In this document: one piece after another, positions 60,458 to 64,000 of the stretch
Numbering within the stretch: the stretch's first letter is position 1
How the letters are laid out: the number at the start of each line of letters is the position of its first letter
From: Erwinia sp. S63
GTDB taxonomy: Bacteria; Pseudomonadota; Gammaproteobacteria; Enterobacterales; Enterobacteriaceae
Assembly (NCBI RefSeq): GCF_016625195.1
Contig: NZ_JACVUP010000002.1
Coordinates: 124,001-188,000, forward strand
Direction: 5' to 3'
DNA: 64,000 nt
Program-made: the position numbers and the translations under genes
Notes under the pieces: generated by a model
Told to the model about the DNA's origin: nothing
The model's input: the letters and a program-made list of their open reading frames with translations, nothing else
Databases searched by the model: none

Positions 60458-60498
60458 CTGTATGGATGTACAGTAAAGTCTTCCTGGATAAAGATCAA
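60458..60498 (-). promoter_or_regulatory. sulA promoter with LexA operator (SOS box)
   Basis: CTGTATGGATGTACAG at 60458-60473 is a LexA box with both CTGT and ACAG arms intact; on the minus strand it reads CTGTACATCCATACAG, the same as E. coli sulA. Minus-strand -35 TTGATC (60493-60498) and -10 TACTGT (60470-60475) are 17 bases apart, so LexA covers the -10. Confidence 0.93.
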
Positions 60499-60656
60499 CC
60501 TCAATTTCTGAAAATACCTCGCAAATTGTGCACAACGCAGGCAGCAAATGCTTTTATTCATTGAACAGCTAATGGGTTTTTTCTATCTTCTAACCAGATG
60601 AAAATCCAGGGTTTTAAGGAATTTTCTCGAATGAGAATTCACGGAAAGGAGCTGTA

Positions 60657-61280
60657 ATGAAAACCAACAATCCACTCGTTAAACAATCGAAAGCACAGTT
60701 AGCGCCGCTGGGAAAGATCGAATCCCGAACCCAATTTGGGGGCTACGCACTCACAGTAGAAAAGGTGATTTTTGCCTACATCAATGAAGATGCGCTCTAC
60801 CTGCGTGCCAGTGAAGAGCTGCAGACTTATCACACTCAACGCGCCCTTGAGCCGCTGGTGTATCGCAAACGTGGCATGCCGGTGCAGCTGAACTATTTCA
60901 AGGTGGATGCGAAGCTCTGGCAGGACCCTGATCAGTTGTTGCGGCTTTCAGCCAGTGCGCTGCATGCGGCTCAGCATGAATTAGCGAACCGTATCGTGAC
61001 CTTGCGATTGAAGGATCTGCCTAATCTCAGTCTGCGCATGGAGATGATGCTGCATAAAGTCGGCATCAGTTCAGTGAAAGTGCTGCATGAAATGGGATCG
61101 CGCCAGAGTTGGCTCAAATTGCGTGCCGTCAACAAGCATATCGGGCTGAAAACCTTAATGGCGCTGGAAGGGGCGATCTCCGGACATCACCAGGCTGCAT
61201 TGCCTGCGGCGATCAGAGAAGAACTGCATGCGTGGTATGTCAAAACGCTCCACCAAAAAAACACGGTGGAGCCGAGTTAA
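60657..61280 (+). CDS. sxy: Competence regulator Sxy/TfoX
   Basis: Coactivator that directs CRP to CRP-S competence promoters. The 207-residue product (E. coli 209) has TfoX N-terminal domain (SRTQFGGYALTVEKVIFAYI) and C-terminal helix-hairpin-helix-like domain (LRMEMMLHKVGISSVKVLHEMG). AAAGGAG precedes the ATG. Divergent from sulA across 221 bases; two bases from convergent yccS. With comEC at 7089 it is one of two competence-family genes here. Confidence 0.95.
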   Translation: MKTNNPLVKQSKAQLAPLGKIESRTQFGGYALTVEKVIFAYINEDALYLRASEELQTYHTQRALEPLVYRKRGMPVQLNYFKVDAKLWQDPDQLLRLSASALHAAQHELANRIVTLRLKDLPNLSLRMEMMLHKVGISSVKVLHEMGSRQSWLKLRAVNKHIGLKTLMALEGAISGHHQAALPAAIREELHAWYVKTLHQKNTVEPS

Positions 61281-61281
61281 C

Positions 61282-63423
61282 TTAATGACTGGATAGTGTG
61301 CGGCGCAGGCGGGCAATTTCCGGCAGCAGGGCAATCAGTAATCCTAGCTGCTGCATCACCAGTGGCGCCTGCACGTCAGAACTGTTTTTAACATCACTTA
61401 ATTGTTGTATCACCTGCTGCTGCATGGCTAATGCCTGCTGGTCGTTAACGCGTTCAATCTGCAGCACATCCTCAACAAAACATACTGCATCATCTAAAAC
61501 ATTGAGCAGTGCGGGGTCAGAGAGGCGTTCGCGATGAGCGCCCAGCGCCGAGATGTAGCTCAGGAAGGAGTGATTCAGGCACAGCAACCGGAACGCGTTT
61601 TCACGCATCGGTTGCTGAAGCTTGAGTTCGCTGCTCATATTCGAGACCACAGATGCTAATTCAGCATCGGCATTGTGAGCATCGCGGCGTGCCACGCGAT
61701 AGGCCAGACGATTATCTTTACCCTGATGATATTGCTCCAGAATGGCATCGAGATAGCGACAATTGGCATTTAGTGTGCGATCCGCCACGGCGCTAATCTT
61801 GCGGAATTGCCAGTCGGGCCAGACAAATGCCACGGCCAGCCAGGCCAGACCGCAACCTAGCAACGTATCAACAATGCGCGGTAGCGCCACCTCAAAGCCT
61901 TCGCCCAGCAGGTTAAAGCAGAGCAGTACCAGTAAGGTGATAAACAGTGTGGCTTGCGCATACTGAATCTGGCGAAAGGCAAAAAACAGCACGCCGCTTA
62001 GCACGATTAAAATCAGCTGCCCTTCGATGGAGGGCACCAACCACAGCACCGGCAAGCCGATGGCGATACCGGCCAGCGTACCGCCAATACGTAAGGCGAG
62101 TCGGCGGCGCGTGGCGTTGTAATTAGGCTGGCAGACAAACAGGCTGGTGAGCAAAATCCAGTAGCCGCGATGAAGACCGGTAATCTGAATGAAAGCGTAT
62201 CCGACACAAAGTACCAGAGACATACGCACAGCATGACGGAACAGCGCCGATCCGGGGCTCAGATGACGGCTAAGCCGTAGCCGAATGTCCGCCCATCCAC
62301 TCAGCCCTTCACGAGAAAGATGGTTATCTGCGGAGGAAGGCGGTTCGGCCAGCGCTTGTTCAGACTCGATCGAGGCCAGTTGCGCATCAATCGCACGCAA
62401 ATTGCGTAGCAGCCAAAACAGCGCGCGATTGTGAGGATCCTGCGGGTCATTCTGCTGCACTCTCTCCAAAGCCGTTTCCAGCCGGGAAAAAGTGCGTTCA
62501 AAGCTGCTGTCATGATGCCACGGCTGTCTTAACAAGATGCTCTCAGCCAGCTTGCGACAGGCTTGAGCTTGCATATTCAACAGACGCTGGAAGCGAAACA
62601 ACACTTCGTTATAGCGCCAGTCATCGCGCAGCAGATGATATTGCAGATGGGATGAACTGGCGCGTTCGTGAATATCCTGCGCGACGAAATAGTAGTGCAG
62701 GCTACGGCGAGTGCTGCGCGAGCCACGGTCGCCGCGCAAGCGACTCTGAATGGTGGTTTTCGTCAGATTGAGTTGCGCTACTAACTGGCTGTTAACCATC
62801 GCCGTGGCAATGGTACTGGCATCATCCTGTTCACCGGCATCCGGATCGAACAGATTCGCCTTGGCCTCCAGATAACTTGCCAGCTGAGAGAAACTGGCTG
62901 CCAGTTGCTCCTGCACCGGTCGCACCGGGAAGATCAAATGCCCGATAAATGTCAGCAGGTTGTACCACAGAGCACCAATCAGCAGCAGGGCGGGTTGCAT
63001 CCACCATTCAGGGAACAGGCCAATCCCCAACATGGTATAAACCGCAATCAGCAGCGCGCCAAACGCGATGGTGGCATAACGCTGTCCCAGGGCGCCAAGC
63101 AGAATGAAGCCCCAGCTGGAGAGCGCCAAACCGATGGCAAATGCCCATGGGTAGGGAAATAACAATTCAACCGATACCGAAGCGATGCAAAAGCAGACCA
63201 GCGTAATCATCAGATTGCGCAAGCGCCCGGTCCATCGGTCATCCAGGTCGGCCAGCGCAGCCGCCACCACGCCGAGCGTTAAAGGTATGGTCCATTCTAT
63301 CTGCTGCAACCACCACGGAACGGCGGCGCAGCCTGCCAGCGCGAAGAAGATGCGCAGTAAATAACGCAGACTGCTATTAAACAGATAACGTCGCCATCCC
63401 GACATCGCGTTGAGAAGCATCAA
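61282..63423 (-). CDS. yccS: FUSC-family inner membrane protein YccS
   Basis: Member of the fusaric acid resistance/YccS/YhfK family; exact substrate unknown. The 713-residue product (E. coli about 717) has two membrane blocks, one near residues 10-160 (LRIFFALAGCAAVPWWLQ onward) and one near 395-525 (HAVRMSLVLCVGYAFIQITGLHRGYWILL), separated by a cytoplasmic helical region and followed by a long soluble tail. Downstream of yccF by 9 bases, so cotranscribed. Confidence 0.93.
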   Translation of the reverse strand: MMLLNAMSGWRRYLFNSSLRYLLRIFFALAGCAAVPWWLQQIEWTIPLTLGVVAAALADLDDRWTGRLRNLMITLVCFCIASVSVELLFPYPWAFAIGLALSSWGFILLGALGQRYATIAFGALLIAVYTMLGIGLFPEWWMQPALLLIGALWYNLLTFIGHLIFPVRPVQEQLAASFSQLASYLEAKANLFDPDAGEQDDASTIATAMVNSQLVAQLNLTKTTIQSRLRGDRGSRSTRRSLHYYFVAQDIHERASSSHLQYHLLRDDWRYNEVLFRFQRLLNMQAQACRKLAESILLRQPWHHDSSFERTFSRLETALERVQQNDPQDPHNRALFWLLRNLRAIDAQLASIESEQALAEPPSSADNHLSREGLSGWADIRLRLSRHLSPGSALFRHAVRMSLVLCVGYAFIQITGLHRGYWILLTSLFVCQPNYNATRRRLALRIGGTLAGIAIGLPVLWLVPSIEGQLILIVLSGVLFFAFRQIQYAQATLFITLLVLLCFNLLGEGFEVALPRIVDTLLGCGLAWLAVAFVWPDWQFRKISAVADRTLNANCRYLDAILEQYHQGKDNRLAYRVARRDAHNADAELASVVSNMSSELKLQQPMRENAFRLLCLNHSFLSYISALGAHRERLSDPALLNVLDDAVCFVEDVLQIERVNDQQALAMQQQVIQQLSDVKNSSDVQAPLVMQQLGLLIALLPEIARLRRTLSSH

Positions 63424-63432
63424 TCGTCCGCC

Positions 63433-63876
63433 TTAGTAACGACGGCGCGCATTCGCTTCACGCGCGGCCTGAGCCTCTTCCACCGAAACAACACGGCGAC
63501 CCACTGGCCAGAGTGCAATAGCGGCAATTTTAAAGTTTGCGATACCGACGGGGATGCCGATGATGGTCAGGCATTGGAGAATGCCGGCTGAAATATGCAT
63601 CAGACACAGCCACCAGCCGAAAAACACCAGCCAGAAAATGTTGAGGAAGGTTCCGCCAGCGTTAAGCACGTGACTTTTGCTATCAGGGCGTAGCACATCG
63701 ACATGTACCGCTTCATTGCCGAAGGGCAATAGTGAAAGTTTAGTGATTTCCCAGCAGGATCGCGTCAAAGGCAGGGTAAAGATCAGCACGATGCTGACAA
63801 GTGTGGCAAACAGCCAGCTCAGGGTGGTGAACACGCCACCCAAAACGAAGTTAAGAATATTCAGTACGGTGCGCAT
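63433..63876 (-). CDS. yccF: Inner membrane protein YccF
   Basis: Small membrane protein of the DUF307 family with unknown function. The ATG at 63876 gives MRTVLNILNFVLGGVFTTLS and 147 residues (E. coli 148); the upstream frame to 63987 has no family support. Two hydrophobic segments pair with each conserved GNEAVHVD and GIPVGIANFKIAAIALWPVGRRVV block. First gene of yccF-yccS. E. coli has helD divergent next; only its upstream sequence could lie in the last 120 bases. Confidence 0.94.
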   Translation of the reverse strand: MRTVLNILNFVLGGVFTTLSWLFATLVSIVLIFTLPLTRSCWEITKLSLLPFGNEAVHVDVLRPDSKSHVLNAGGTFLNIFWLVFFGWWLCLMHISAGILQCLTIIGIPVGIANFKIAAIALWPVGRRVVSVEEAQAAREANARRRY

Positions 63877-64000
63877 AACACGATTTTCCTTTTGCAATCC
63901 GCAATATGTGTCGCCCAGTTTAGCTTGTTTTAAGGCTGGAGCGTCAAGAGTCTGACAGGTAAACTGCGCGATAATCGAATTCCACAAGACGGTGCAGACA

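Overview
The window is an enterobacterial chromosome segment. Proteins in nearly every frame read as close relatives of Escherichia coli K-12 proteins, and gene order follows E. coli from ycaO to yccF, recalled from memory. Lower identity in variable proteins (SulA, the LonH N-terminus, the YcbJ/ElyC area), the loss of ycaP, ycaL and the elf fimbrial operon, and a small glycan locus before pyrD suggest Erwiniaceae (Pantoea/Erwinia-like). That genus-level guess is inference, not proof. No rRNA, tRNA, insertion sequence, prophage or CRISPR array was recognised.

Layout. 1-1074: 5' part of ycaO (minus). 1388-6886: serC-aroA, cmk, rpsA, ihfB. 7089-12128: comEC, msbA, lpxK. 12152-15396: ycaQ, ycaR-kdsB, ycbJ. 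15376-16161: elyC (minus). 16286-23571: cmoM-mukF-mukE-mukB. 23728-26948: ldtD, mepK, gloC. 26991-32588 (minus): aspC, ompF, asnS, pncB. 32833-35448: pepN. 35547-39812 (minus): ssuEADCB sulfonate operon. 39813-44411: AT-rich accessory region with glycosyltransferase, flippase and second glycosyltransferase. 44529-46231: pyrD, zapC. 46236-47345: ycbX (minus). 47443-54957: rlmKL-uup-pqiABC. 55227-55394: rmf. 55460-57791 (minus): fabA and lonH. 57962-58429: matP. 58521-60435 (minus): ompA and sulA. 60657-61280: sxy. 61282-63876 (minus): yccF-yccS.

Functional themes. Cell envelope genes dominate: lipid A transport and assembly (msbA, lpxK, kdsB), peptidoglycan 3-3 crosslink formation and cleavage (ldtD, mepK), ElyC, the PqiABC lipid-transport system, porins OmpF and OmpA, and unsaturated fatty acid synthesis (fabA). 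Chromosome organisation and division genes form a second theme: MukBEF, MatP, IHF-beta, ZapC and SulA. ComEC and Sxy, two competence-family proteins, lie in the same window.

The part that departs from the E. coli pattern is 39.8-44.4 kb. A two-glycosyltransferase plus flippase locus sits where E. coli has elf fimbriae. It has no visible initiating transferase or polymerase, so it probably serves a glycan assembled together with genes elsewhere. Regulatory sites with good sequence support are the LexA operator in the sulA promoter, a FabR-type operator exactly filling the fabA promoter spacer, an ompF and ompA leader matching those remembered from E. coli, and several clear intrinsic terminators.
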